Part shown: in pieces, positions 22,006 to 29,891 of the stretch
How positions within the stretch are numbered: the first letter of the stretch is position 1
How the letters are laid out: each line of letters opens with the position of its first letter
Source of the DNA: Chloroflexota bacterium
GTDB taxonomy: Bacteria > Chloroflexota > Anaerolineae > Anaerolineales > VGOW01
NCBI GenBank assembly: GCA_016875735.1
Contig: VGOW01000039.1
Coordinates: 1-36,557, forward strand
DNA length: 36,557 nucleotides
Reading direction: 5' to 3'
Notes under the pieces: model-generated
What the model was told of the DNA's origin: nothing
What the model saw: only the letters and a program-made list of their open reading frames with translations
Databases searched by the model: none
Position numbers and translations under genes: made by a program

Positions 22006-24957
22006 TTACGGCGGCGAATAAAAAGTGATCACGCTCACTTCATCGCCCGGCACAGGGTCACTACTGTCATTGGCAAACGCCACTGTGAACGTGAATGCAG
22101 TGGATTTGCATCCGCCCGCCGACGTGCAGGACAAATTGATCCGCACCGGCTTCGACTCGCCCGGTATGTAGTTACCGATCGGAAACATGGCCGACCCGGC
22201 GGGCAAAGATGGCTCGCGCAGTGGAGTCACGGTTGTGTCGCCCAACTGCACAGCATAAAAGAATCCGTTGGTCTGTTTGCCACCGGCATTGATCCGCAGT
22301 GTGAAACTCTGCGGCTGATCGGTCGTGTTGGTCACCGTGCAATCGTAAAAACTGCGAACTTGGTCGGCATCGGCGCAGGCCAGCGTCACGTTCGACGACG
22401 GCGGCGAAACGGCGGCGGGCTGGGCAACAGTGGGCTCTGCCACCGCATCGGTCGAAACGGGCGCAGAGGCAATCGTCGGCAAGCCGAGTCGCGACCCAAA
22501 ATACAGATACGCCCCTGCCCCACCGATTATCAACAATACAATCAACGCCAGCGCAACATTCAACGCCATCAATCCCCCCAAACGCCCCGACACCGATTTG
22601 AGCGCAGTCGTATTCTTCTCCAACTTAAACTCAAGTTCTTTTACTGCCGCCTCACTGCTCCCATTCACCGGCGCGGCTTGCTTCGCGGGAGTCTCCTGCC
22701 TCACAACTGAAGCGCGCAGCCACGCCGCAAGATCCTCCAACGATTTGAGCGCGGCCTGCACTTTGGCCTCTTGCGCCTCTTGCGATTTCCTTTGCTCTAT
22801 CTGCGCTTTGACAAACCACTCCGGCGGCGCTGCCTGCAAATTGTTCAACCCCGCCGCCAATTCCTTTTGCGCCTCTTTCAACGACTCGCGCTGCCCTTCG
22901 GCGTGCTCGTCGTACATGCGGATCAACTCGGCGCGCAATCGCGCAGTTTGATCCTCCTGCAATTTTTTGCTGGCCGCTTCCAATCGACTCGCAAAATCAT
23001 TCTGGAATTTCTCCAGCGCCGACTCAACACTGGCCGACTGCTCCTCCCGACTCTGCCGCAGAGCCTCCGCCTGCCTCGCCCGTTCCTCCTCCCGCGCCTG
23101 CCTCAACGCCGCCATTTGTTTTGCGTGCGCTTGCTCCTGCGCCAGCAGAGCCGCGCCCTGCACAACGCTCTTCAACGATTCCTGCTGTTCCGCGAATCGT
23201 CGGATCAACTCGCGGGTCAGCGCATCATCACCGGGCGGTTCGCCCTTCTCTTTCGCCAACTGAATCCGCAACCCGGCGGCAGATCGAATCTCCGCGCTCT
23301 GCGCGGCGGCAAACATGAAACTGCTCAACGCCGCCGACGAATCGCCGCGACTCAATTCGATCTCGCCGCGCTGATAGGCCCACAACGCCGACTGCAACCG
23401 GGCCGCCTCTCCGCTCGTGGCCGGCCACAACATGGCCGCCGCCAATGCCGACCCGGCCCCAACCCAATCGCCATCCGCGAGCGATCTCTTTCCCTCCTCT
23501 AATTTCCGCCGCGACATCATTTCCACCAACGCCCCCCGCTCCCGGTCGCCATCCTCTTTCCACAGATCGGGATATTCGCTCGCGGCGCGATCGAACAGTG
23601 ACAACGCCGTGCTCCAGCCATCGGGCTTTTCGGCGGCGGCCAGCGCGCGGCCTCGCTCCACAAGCCGCGCAAAGTTTGCTCGCCGCGCTTGCTCGGTCGT
23701 TTCGCGCCGCGCGGCATACGGATCGCGCCGCCCGTGCTTGCCGTAAAAGTCGGCGATAGATTGGCGCAGTGCGGCAATCTTTTGGGCGCACAACGGATCC
23801 GGGCCGTGCAGAACATTGGCCGCCAATCGTTCGTGGCGATTAGCCCGATCCTCGGCCAAGGCCAGCGTGGACTCGGCCTCTTCGAGATTCCAACTTTCGT
23901 GGATGGCCGCCGATCCGGATTCGGACAGGGCGAGGCTTTGCGCGCACATCGAAAGAGCCAAAACGCAATCGCGTGCGCGTTCGCGCTTTGCGGGATCGAA
24001 TTGCGCTTCGTCGAAGAAAGTCACGCCGTGATCCCATGCTCGACGCGCTTGCGCGTATTGGCCGCCGCGCATCAGCGCCAATGCTTCGCCGAGCTGCAAG
24101 CGCTGGAATGCGCCGTCGGGGCCGAGGGTGGCGGCGGTGTTTGCCAACAGCGCCCAACGGAAATACGATTCGTCGGGGTGGCGGCGCGCGGCCACGCGCA
24201 GATCGAGCACGGCATCGGCGTGTTTGCGCCCGGCCATGTGCTCATCGACGACGGCGGCCATTTCACTTTTGAGCGAGTCGGTTAATCGCGCGCGGGCTTC
24301 ATCGCTGAGGCCGCCTTGTTTCACTACGGCCATGTCGAGCCAATTCAATCGGGCGAAGCCGCCTTCGGCGAGGCGAGCCTGCCACAGCGGATCGTTGTCG
24401 GCCCAGCGCGCGCGCTGTTCGGCGATGAGTTGCCGGAGTTCGCCGATCACAGTGTCGGCGTCCCCGTCGAAGCCGCCGCGCAATGCGCGCCGCACGAGAG
24501 TCCGTGTGCCCCACGAAAGCGCGTCCCATGCGCTGAGGGTCGGATCGCCGGGGCGGCCCGCGCCGAGCGAGTCGGCGTCGGTCACGCCGCGCCAGTCGGC
24601 AAAGATGTCGGCCATGAGTTGGCCGAGTCGGGCCAGCATCGTTTTGTGCGCGTCGGGGTCATTTGTGGCGTACACATTCCAATCGATCATGCGCGCGGTG
24701 ATCGCGCCGCGTTCATCGTAGGCAATGATGATGTTGGAGGGTTTGAGGCTGTCGGTGAGGATGACATCGGGCGCGGCTTGGCGCGCGGCGGCGAGGAGGT
24801 CGAGGATTTGCGCGCAGATGTCGAGGCCGGTGATTTCGGAGAAGACCGGGCTTTCGCTGATGTTGGCGCCGCTGGCCCATTCGACGGCACAGCACGGAAA
24901 GTCAGGCGGCCACGTGGAGCCGGGCTCCGACGGATCCGGAAAATACATTATCGCCAA
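22006..24957 (-). CDS. Large kinase-like, coiled-coil, single-pass membrane protein (main reading frame)
   Basis: A 983-codon frame. Residues 20-130 look like the C-lobe of a protein kinase: a hinge-like PCCAVEWASG, a catalytic-loop-like LTDSLKPSNIIIAY (HRD replaced by LTD) and a DFG-like IDWN, so it is degenerate and probably inactive. About residues 150-590 are alpha-helical, TPR-like repeats with many Ala/Arg/Trp. About 590-770 form a long coiled coil rich in Glu, Gln and Ala. One membrane helix (LNVALALIVLLIIGGAGAYL, about 795-820) is followed by a Pro/Ala/Val linker and an outside domain of about 130 residues with four cysteines in two close pairs. The true N-terminus probably lies in the next frame at 24902-25315. 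I do not recognise a named family. The TTG at 24957 is unlikely to be the real start. Confidence 0.75.
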   Translation of the reverse strand: MAIMYFPDPSEPGSTWPPDFPCCAVEWASGANISESPVFSEITGLDICAQILDLLAAARQAAPDVILTDSLKPSNIIIAYDERGAITARMIDWNVYATNDPDAHKTMLARLGQLMADIFADWRGVTDADSLGAGRPGDPTLSAWDALSWGTRTLVRRALRGGFDGDADTVIGELRQLIAEQRARWADNDPLWQARLAEGGFARLNWLDMAVVKQGGLSDEARARLTDSLKSEMAAVVDEHMAGRKHADAVLDLRVAARRHPDESYFRWALLANTAATLGPDGAFQRLQLGEALALMRGGQYAQARRAWDHGVTFFDEAQFDPAKRERARDCVLALSMCAQSLALSESGSAAIHESWNLEEAESTLALAEDRANRHERLAANVLHGPDPLCAQKIAALRQSIADFYGKHGRRDPYAARRETTEQARRANFARLVERGRALAAAEKPDGWSTALSLFDRAASEYPDLWKEDGDRERGALVEMMSRRKLEEGKRSLADGDWVGAGSALAAAMLWPATSGEAARLQSALWAYQRGEIELSRGDSSAALSSFMFAAAQSAEIRSAAGLRIQLAKEKGEPPGDDALTRELIRRFAEQQESLKSVVQGAALLAQEQAHAKQMAALRQAREEERARQAEALRQSREEQSASVESALEKFQNDFASRLEAASKKLQEDQTARLRAELIRMYDEHAEGQRESLKEAQKELAAGLNNLQAAPPEWFVKAQIEQRKSQEAQEAKVQAALKSLEDLAAWLRASVVRQETPAKQAAPVNGSSEAAVKELEFKLEKNTTALKSVSGRLGGLMALNVALALIVLLIIGGAGAYLYFGSRLGLPTIASAPVSTDAVAEPTVAQPAAVSPPSSNVTLACADADQVRSFYDCTVTNTTDQPQSFTLRINAGGKQTNGFFYAVQLGDTTVTPLREPSLPAGSAMFPIGNYIPGESKPVRINLSCTSAGGCKSTAFTFTVAFANDSSDPVPGDEVSVITFYSPP

Positions 24958-25315
24958 AGATCACGACGATGGGATCGGACTCTTGCGGGATGATGGCCAA
25001 TCGCTTGAGGCTGTCCTCCTGCAATTCGTCGGCAAGTTCGCGGAAGTCTTCTTCGAGTCCGCGCCCGGCGAGATAAACGACGACCGCCGCCCCGCCGCTG
25101 AGCGGGCCGAGAATGGGGCTGGTCGAAAGTTTGGCGACTGCGTTGCGATATTCGGCGGGAGAGGCGGCCAATTCGGCGTGGGTGAATTCGTCTTCGGAAA
25201 CGAAGTGAAGAGCGTTGCAACGCAAAAAGGCCGGGAAGCGTTTTTGGACGGAGTGATGAACGATATAGCCAGAGGCAATTTTGAGGGCGGGGCGGGGAGT
25301 ATAGGGGCTGGTCAT
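24902..25315 (-). CDS. N-terminal part of the kinase-like membrane protein, separated by a frameshift
   Basis: A 137-residue frame from ATG 25313-25315 (MTSPYTPRPALKIASGYI) to a stop at 24902. It contains AAVVVYLAGRGLEEDFREL and SDPIVVIFGDNVF. At the AAAA run 24940-24943 (TTTT on the coding strand) removing one base would join GDNVF to PDPSEPGSTWPPDFPCC in the next frame and give one protein of about 1,100 residues. Beyond the run the present frame gives only SGSVGARLHVAA and ends. Most likely this is the N-lobe region of the same gene. Sequencing error, a real mutation and +1 programmed frameshifting are all possible. Confidence 0.65.
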   Translation of the reverse strand: MTSPYTPRPALKIASGYIVHHSVQKRFPAFLRCNALHFVSEDEFTHAELAASPAEYRNAVAKLSTSPILGPLSGGAAVVVYLAGRGLEEDFRELADELQEDSLKRLAIIPQESDPIVVIFGDNVFSGSVGARLHVAA

Positions 25316-25387
25316 GGGCGCGAGATTCAAATCGGCGGCAATGAAATTATAGTCCAGCGCTCCGATTCGGGATACCGAATTTTGGAT

Positions 25388-25396
25388 TGGTATAAT
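25388..25396 (+). promoter_or_regulatory. Extended -10 promoter for a leaderless femX-like transcript
   Basis: TGGTATAAT (TGn extension plus a perfect TATAAT at 25391-25396) lies exactly six bases before the GTG start at 25403. Transcription would therefore start at or next to the start codon. No -35 box or ribosome binding site is evident. Confidence 0.65.
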
Positions 25397-25402
25397 GCCC
25401 GC

Positions 25403-26425
25403 GTGAGCGTTTCGATCTCTGCCGCCGAGTGGGATGCGTTTGTGGCCGCCCACCCCGATGGACACATTTTGCAATCCCCTGCATGGGCTGATCTCAAATG
25501 CGCGTTCGGGTGGAGCGCGGCGCGGGTGGGCATCCGCGAAGGCGGCCAACTCGTGGCGGGGGCACAAATTCTCTTTCGCCCTCTGCCCACGGCTCTGTTC
25601 ACAGTGGCCTACATTCCCAAAGGGCCGTTGGCGGATTGGAATAATGAAACGCTGGTGGAGTTCCTTTTCAAATCGCTCGACGAAGTGGCGAGATCGGCGA
25701 ATGCGGTTTTTCTAAAGATCGAACCGCAAACTCCAAATTCCAAATTCCAAACTTCAAACTTCAAACCGAGCCCGCACACCATCCAGCCGAGGCGGACTCT
25801 GGCGGTGGACTTGAGGCCGGACGAGGAATCGATTCTGGCGACGATGAAACAGAAGACGCGATACAACATTCGGTTAGCGGCGAAGAAAAACGTGATCGTC
25901 ACGCTGTCGGATGATGTGAATGCGTTCTGCGAATTGATGAAAGCCACCGGCGAGCGCGACCGGTTCGGCGTGCACGACGCGGCGTATTATCGAAAGGCCT
26001 ACGAGTTGTTTCATCCGGCGGGGCGAGCGCAGTTGTTCATCGCCGCATTCGAGGGCAAGCCGCTGGCCGGGCTGATGCTGTTCACACTGGGCAAGCGCGC
26101 GTGGTATTTTTACGGCGGATCATCCGACGAGGAGCGCAACCGGATGCCAGCCTATTTGCTCCAATGGGAAGCGATGCGCTGGGCGAAAGCGCGCGGTGTC
26201 GAAGAATACGATCTGTGGGGCGTGCCGGATGAGGACGAAGAGACGCTCGAAGCCAATTTCGAGAGTCGGCGCGATGGGTTGTGGGGAGTGTATCGCTTCA
26301 AGCGCGGGTTCGGGGGAACGCTGACCCGATCATCGGGCGCATTCGACCGAGTGTATTCGCCGATGCTGTATCAATTCTATTTGTGGTATGTGAGCCGACG
26401 AAAGACGAGTGACCGCTTCGCGTGA
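25403..26425 (+). CDS. FemX/FemAB-like aminoacyltransferase (first copy)
   Basis: Lipid II or peptidoglycan-precursor aminoacyltransferase of the FemABX family (340 residues), expected to add an amino acid from aminoacyl-tRNA to the stem peptide at the membrane. Landmarks are HILQSPAWADLKCAFGWSA, VAYIPKGPLADW, MKQKTRYNIRLAAKKNV, YYRKAYELFHPAG, AYLLQWEAMRWAKARG, YDLWGVPD and YRFKRGFGG. Start is GTG 25403, giving a leaderless message. A low-complexity insert at about 25734-25770, encoding NSKFQTSNFK, separates the two subdomains. The gene overlaps nothing and is divergent from the kinase-like gene. The next gene is a paralogue. Confidence 0.93.
   Translation: MSVSISAAEWDAFVAAHPDGHILQSPAWADLKCAFGWSAARVGIREGGQLVAGAQILFRPLPTALFTVAYIPKGPLADWNNETLVEFLFKSLDEVARSANAVFLKIEPQTPNSKFQTSNFKPSPHTIQPRRTLAVDLRPDEESILATMKQKTRYNIRLAAKKNVIVTLSDDVNAFCELMKATGERDRFGVHDAAYYRKAYELFHPAGRAQLFIAAFEGKPLAGLMLFTLGKRAWYFYGGSSDEERNRMPAYLLQWEAMRWAKARGVEEYDLWGVPDEDEETLEANFESRRDGLWGVYRFKRGFGGTLTRSSGAFDRVYSPMLYQFYLWYVSRRKTSDRFA
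25734..25775. repeat. AAATTCCAAATTCCAAACTTC repeat within the first femX-like gene
   Basis: Short tandem words caaattc and caaacttc fill about 40 bases and encode PNSKFQTSNFK in frame. Confidence 0.75.
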
Positions 26426-26475
26426 CAAATGACGAATGACGAAAACACCATCATTCGTCATTCGTCATTCGTCAT
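26424..26475. repeat. GACGAATGACGAA / TTCGTCATTCGTC palindromic repeat between the femX-like genes
   Basis: Tandem aatgacg words followed by their complement cattcgt lie just after the first femX-like stop and run into the N-terminus of the longest open frame of the second gene. Confidence 0.8.
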
Positions 26476-26489
26476 TTGCCAGTTTTGCG

Positions 26490-27536
26490 TTGCCTCCCCT
26501 CCTCATCACCGACCCCGTCCGTTGGGACTCCGCCCTCGCCGCTCTGCCCGCCGCGCATCTTTTGCAGTGCTGGCAGTGGGGCGAGTTCAAATCGCATTAT
26601 GGGTGGTCGGCGAAACGGCTGTTGTGGAAAGACGGCGAGCGCCCGGTGGCCGCCGCTCAAATCCTCAAGCGAAGGATCGGCCCGCTTTCAATTCTGTATG
26701 TGCCCAAAGGCCCCTGCCTCGATTGGGCCGACACGGCGCTCGCTACCCGTGTCCTCTTTGATCTCGAAGCCCTCGTCCGCCGCGAGCGAGCCATCTTCAT
26801 CAAAATCGATGCGGAGTTCGCCGCCCCACCCTCCACGCTCCACGCTTCACGCTTCACTCCGTCGGCATCGCAGGTGCAATTCAAGAACACCGTGCATCTC
26901 GATCTCACTCGCGCCGAAGAGGAGATCATTGCCTCATTCAAACAGAAGACGCGCTACAACATCCGGCTCGCCGAGCGCAAAGGGGTCAGTGTCCGCGCCC
27001 CTGCCCCGCTCGATGTTCCCTACGATCTCCTCTACCGCCTCTACGCCGAAACATCGGTGCGCGATGGTTTCGTCATCCGCCACGCCGACTACTATCGCGA
27101 TGCGTGGGGCAGTTTCATTGAGTCGGGCCGCGCCCAGCCCTTCATCGCCGAAGTCGAAGGCCAGCCCGTCGCCGCCATCATCGTCTTTCATTTCGCCGGG
27201 CGCGCGCTGTATATGTATGGCATGTCGAGCGGTCAGCACCGCGAAAAAATGCCGAACCATCTTTTGCAGTGGGCGGCCATTCGCTGGGCCAAAGAGCGCG
27301 GTTGCGCCGTCTACGATTTTTGGGGCGCGCCCGATGTGTTCGACGAATCGGATCCGATGTACGGCGTGTGGCGATTCAAGGAAGGCTTCAACGGCGCGCT
27401 CATCCGCACCCCCGGCGCATTCGATTACGCGCCGTCGCCCGCGCTCTATCGACTCTACACCCTCATCCTGCCCCGCCTGCTCGACGCGATGCGACAGCGC
27501 GGCAAAGCGCAAACGCGCCGCGCCCTCGCCGACTGA
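26490..27536 (+). CDS. FemX/FemAB-like aminoacyltransferase (second copy)
   Basis: Paralogue of the preceding gene (348 residues from TTG 26490) with the same landmarks: LLQCWQWGEFKSHYGWSAKR, LYVPKGPCLDW, FKQKTRYNIRLAERKGV, HADYYRDAWGSFIESG, NHLLQWAAIRWAKERG, YDFWGAPDVFD and WRFKEGFNG. The frame stays open to ATG 26436, but that part encodes only the repeat at 26424-26475. Starting at TTG 26490 gives an N-terminus that aligns with the first copy. An insert encoding STLHASRFT at about 26830-26865 lies at the same place as the insert in the first copy. Paired FemX proteins commonly add successive residues of a peptidoglycan bridge. Confidence 0.9.
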   Translation: MPPLLITDPVRWDSALAALPAAHLLQCWQWGEFKSHYGWSAKRLLWKDGERPVAAAQILKRRIGPLSILYVPKGPCLDWADTALATRVLFDLEALVRRERAIFIKIDAEFAAPPSTLHASRFTPSASQVQFKNTVHLDLTRAEEEIIASFKQKTRYNIRLAERKGVSVRAPAPLDVPYDLLYRLYAETSVRDGFVIRHADYYRDAWGSFIESGRAQPFIAEVEGQPVAAIIVFHFAGRALYMYGMSSGQHREKMPNHLLQWAAIRWAKERGCAVYDFWGAPDVFDESDPMYGVWRFKEGFNGALIRTPGAFDYAPSPALYRLYTLILPRLLDAMRQRGKAQTRRALAD

Positions 27537-27580
27537 CACATCTCCTCAACATCTCCACAAATCATTCACACCGTTTGCGA

Positions 27581-27586
27581 TAGAAT
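27581..27586 (+). promoter_or_regulatory. Candidate -10 box for a leaderless lipoprotein transcript
   Basis: TAGAAT lies exactly six bases before the ATG at 27593, with no ribosome binding site between. No convincing -35 box is seen. Confidence 0.5.
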
Positions 27587-27592
27587 AGCGGC

Positions 27593-28069
27593 ATGACTCC
27601 ACGAAAGATTTTGATTACAGCGATAGTTTTGGCATCGATCACGGCCGCTTGCCGCCCGGGCCGATTCCGAATCACCGCCCCGCCTCCCCCGCCGGACTCC
27701 GCCGAACCCACCCGAGCCCTCGCCAGCACCCTGCCTCCGAGTCAAACTCCGGCCCCGCGCACGCCCGCGCCCACCTTCGACTTTCCATCGTATCTTCTCA
27801 CGCAAGCCTACGCCAACCACACGCCGCAAGCCACTGCCACCGCGCTCCCTCAACCCTCCTCCACCCTCCACCCTCCGCCCGACGAAGACGAGAACTCGAT
27901 CCTCTTCGTCGGCAAAGTCGCCGAATTTCAAGCCGGGCTGGATAACGCCCAACCCGGACAGTACACCGCCCGCCTCGTCATGTGTCCGCTCAACGTCGCC
28001 GAATGCAACGAAGGCAAAGGCTGGCAAAACGTCGGCGGCGATTCGATCAACTTCGTGATTACGCCATGA
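27593..28069 (+). CDS. Putative lipoprotein of unknown function
   Basis: A 158-residue protein with a positively charged start (MTPRKILI), a hydrophobic signal segment and a lipobox ITAAC, so it should be acylated at Cys20 and anchored outside the cytoplasmic membrane. A long Pro/Thr/Ala-rich spacer follows (about residues 25-100), then a small domain with two cysteines in MCPLNVAECNEGKGW. I do not recognise the family. The stop codon overlaps the start of the next gene in ATGA (28066-28069), indicating translational coupling with the PLP enzyme. Confidence 0.8.
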   Translation: MTPRKILITAIVLASITAACRPGRFRITAPPPPPDSAEPTRALASTLPPSQTPAPRTPAPTFDFPSYLLTQAYANHTPQATATALPQPSSTLHPPPDEDENSILFVGKVAEFQAGLDNAQPGQYTARLVMCPLNVAECNEGKGWQNVGGDSINFVITP

Positions 28070-29058
28070 ACCTTCCCCCGCGCCTCCGCTTCGCCCACCT
28101 CCCCACCCCGCTCGAACCCCTGCCCCGCCTCACCGCGCATCTGGGCGGCGCCGAAATCTGGATCAAGCGCGATGATCAAACCGGCCTCGCCGGCGGCGGC
28201 AACAAAACGCGCAAGCTCGAATACCTCCTCGCCGACGCGCGGGCCAAAGGCGCGCGCACCATCATCACCGGCGGCGCGCGGCAATCGAATCACTGCCGGC
28301 AGACGGCGGCGGCTTCGGCCCGAGTCGGTTTGCGCTGTGTGCTCGCTCTGGGCGGCGACCCGCCCCGCGAGATCACCGGCAACATTTTGTTGGATGAACT
28401 GCTCGGCGCAGAGATCGTTTGGACTCACGATCAGACTCGCGAGGCGGTGATGCAATCGACCTTCGAGAAAGAGGCCGCCTCCGGCAACGGGCCTTATCTC
28501 ATCCCCAGGGGCGGCTCGAACGTGATCGGCGCATCAGCCTACGCCGCCGCCGTGCAAGAACTGGCCAACCAATTGCTCGACGGGGCAGGGTCCGGGGGCG
28601 GGGGTTTCACCCGCATCTGCTTCGCTTCCTCTTCCGGCGGCACACACGCCGGACTGGCCGTCGGCGCGAGGGCCGTGATGCCCAATACCGAAGTGCTCGG
28701 CTTCAGCGTGGAGGAGCCACTCGATGAACTGAAATCGAACGTGGCCCGCCTCGCTACCGACACCGCCGCGTATCTTGGCCTGACCTTTGCCTTCGCCCCC
28801 GCCGACATCGCCGCCAACGCCGATTACATCGGCGCGGGCTATGCTCTCATGGGCGACCGCGAGCGCGAAACGATTCGGATGCTGGCGCAACTCGAAGGCG
28901 TTTTGGTGGATCCGGTGTACACGGGCAAAGCCTTCGGGGGAATGATCGATTTGATTCGCAAAGGCCTCATCGGCAAAAACGAGCGCGTGCTATTCTGGCA
29001 CACCGGCGGCCAAACCGCGCTGTTCGCGTATGCGGATCAATTGATCGCTCATCGCTGA
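28066..29058 (+). CDS. D-cysteine desulfhydrase / ACC deaminase-family PLP enzyme
   Basis: Fold-type II pyridoxal-phosphate enzyme of 330 residues. The PLP lysine is expected in GGGNKTRKLEYLLADARAKG (about Lys50), followed by TGGARQSNHCRQTAAASARV, the glycine-rich phosphate-binding SSSGGTHAGLAVGAR, and the C-terminal FWHTGGQTALFAYADQL. Family members degrade D-cysteine to pyruvate, sulfide and ammonia, or open 1-aminocyclopropane-1-carboxylate; sequence alone does not decide between them, though D-cysteine desulfhydrase is the more usual reading. The ATG overlaps the upstream lipoprotein stop. A bidirectional terminator follows. Confidence 0.9.
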   Translation: MNLPPRLRFAHLPTPLEPLPRLTAHLGGAEIWIKRDDQTGLAGGGNKTRKLEYLLADARAKGARTIITGGARQSNHCRQTAAASARVGLRCVLALGGDPPREITGNILLDELLGAEIVWTHDQTREAVMQSTFEKEAASGNGPYLIPRGGSNVIGASAYAAAVQELANQLLDGAGSGGGGFTRICFASSSGGTHAGLAVGARAVMPNTEVLGFSVEEPLDELKSNVARLATDTAAYLGLTFAFAPADIAANADYIGAGYALMGDRERETIRMLAQLEGVLVDPVYTGKAFGGMIDLIRKGLIGKNERVLFWHTGGQTALFAYADQLIAHR

Positions 29059-29078
29059 TCACCCTCTCGAATCAAAAA

Positions 29079-29110
29079 AGCCCGCTCCCAAAACGGAAGC
29101 GGGCTTTTTC
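29079..29110. terminator. Bidirectional intrinsic terminator
   Basis: AGCCCGCT (29079-29086) and AGCGGGCT (29098-29105) form the stem, flanked by AAAAAA on the left and TTTTT on the right. It can stop the plus-strand PLP-enzyme gene (ends 29058) and the minus-strand holin-like gene (ends 29122). Confidence 0.93.
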
Positions 29111-29121
29111 ATTGTCTCATG

Positions 29122-29739
29122 CTATTTCTTCGTCCCCTCCGCCGCTTGAATCTTGAACTTCATGATCTGCGCCTCGATGAGGCCGTCTACCATCGTCATA
29201 TCCACCTTCATGCCATGATCATCGAGAAACTTCTTTGCCAGATCGAGCGCGTATTTCTTCTTTTGCTGACCCACCGATACGCCCACGGTCACCGCCGTTG
29301 CCTTCAGCCCGCTCTGCTCGGCGGCCAACACCGCGCTCTCCACCGCCTTCTCGATCAGCGCGGCGCGCGTGGCCGGTGAATCCATCGGCGGCGCGGCATG
29401 GTTGAACTGCTTGAGCACTTCGGCTTCCAAGACAGTGGCAACCGTGCCCACATCGATTTTGACTCCGAGCCGATTGAGGTAATCCTGGGCCACCTTCAGC
29501 GCATAATCCTTTTTGGCCGCGCCGCCCGCCACTTGCCTGCTCAGCCCGGCCTGCTCGGCGGCGCGCACCGCAATCGCCCCGATCGATTCGAGAGTCGCTA
29601 ACTGCTCTTGCGTCAGTTTACTTTTCACCTCATCGGCTTTTTGCTTCAGCCAATAAGCCGCCGCCGCCACCAGCACCGGAATGGCGACCACCAACAAGCC
29701 CTGCGCCAACAAAGTTAGAAAGCTGCTCAATACGTCCAT
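29122..29739 (-). CDS. LLH-family phage-holin-like protein with a duplicated domain
   Basis: A 205-residue protein with an N-terminal membrane helix (LLVVAIPVLVAAAAYWL), then two related helical domains. The first contains RAAEQAGLSRQV and KKDYALKVAQDYLNRLGVKI; the second contains LAAEQSGLKATA and KKKYALDLAKKFLDDHGMKV. This matches the LLH (Phage_holin_6_1) pattern, which usually has one such domain. No endolysin, tail or other phage gene is nearby, so a lytic role in a prophage is not supported. ATG 29739 is preceded by AAGGAA. The protein may have been adopted for a chromosomal function. Confidence 0.8.
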   Translation of the reverse strand: MDVLSSFLTLLAQGLLVVAIPVLVAAAAYWLKQKADEVKSKLTQEQLATLESIGAIAVRAAEQAGLSRQVAGGAAKKDYALKVAQDYLNRLGVKIDVGTVATVLEAEVLKQFNHAAPPMDSPATRAALIEKAVESAVLAAEQSGLKATAVTVGVSVGQQKKKYALDLAKKFLDDHGMKVDMTMVDGLIEAQIMKFKIQAAEGTKK

Positions 29740-29776
29740 GGATATTCCTTGTTCTCGAATGCTAAAGGGGAATGCG

Positions 29777-29867
29777 GATGAACGCTGATTGAAAAAGATA
29801 AACGCTGATGATTTTGATCAAAAGGAATCAGCGTTCATCTAATCTATCCGCGTTTATCAGCGTTCCC
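29777..29867. repeat. GATGAACGCTGATT palindromic repeat
   Basis: GATGAACGCTGATT (29777-29790) and AATCAGCGTTCATC (29826-29839) form a 14-bp inverted repeat, followed by partial copies ending in cgtttatcagcgtt. It fills the gap between the histidine kinase and the holin-like gene. Confidence 0.85.
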
Positions 29868-29891
29868 AGATCTACCCGTGCGACAACGAGA

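Noticed and set aside
26424-26475. Tandem GACGAATGACGAA words as a CRISPR-like array
   Set aside because: The units are contiguous, a few bases long and palindromic with no unique spacers, and no cas genes are present.
29122-29739. Holin-like gene as evidence for a prophage
   Set aside because: No integrase, capsid, tail, lysin or attachment site is visible around it, and its neighbours are ordinary chromosomal genes.
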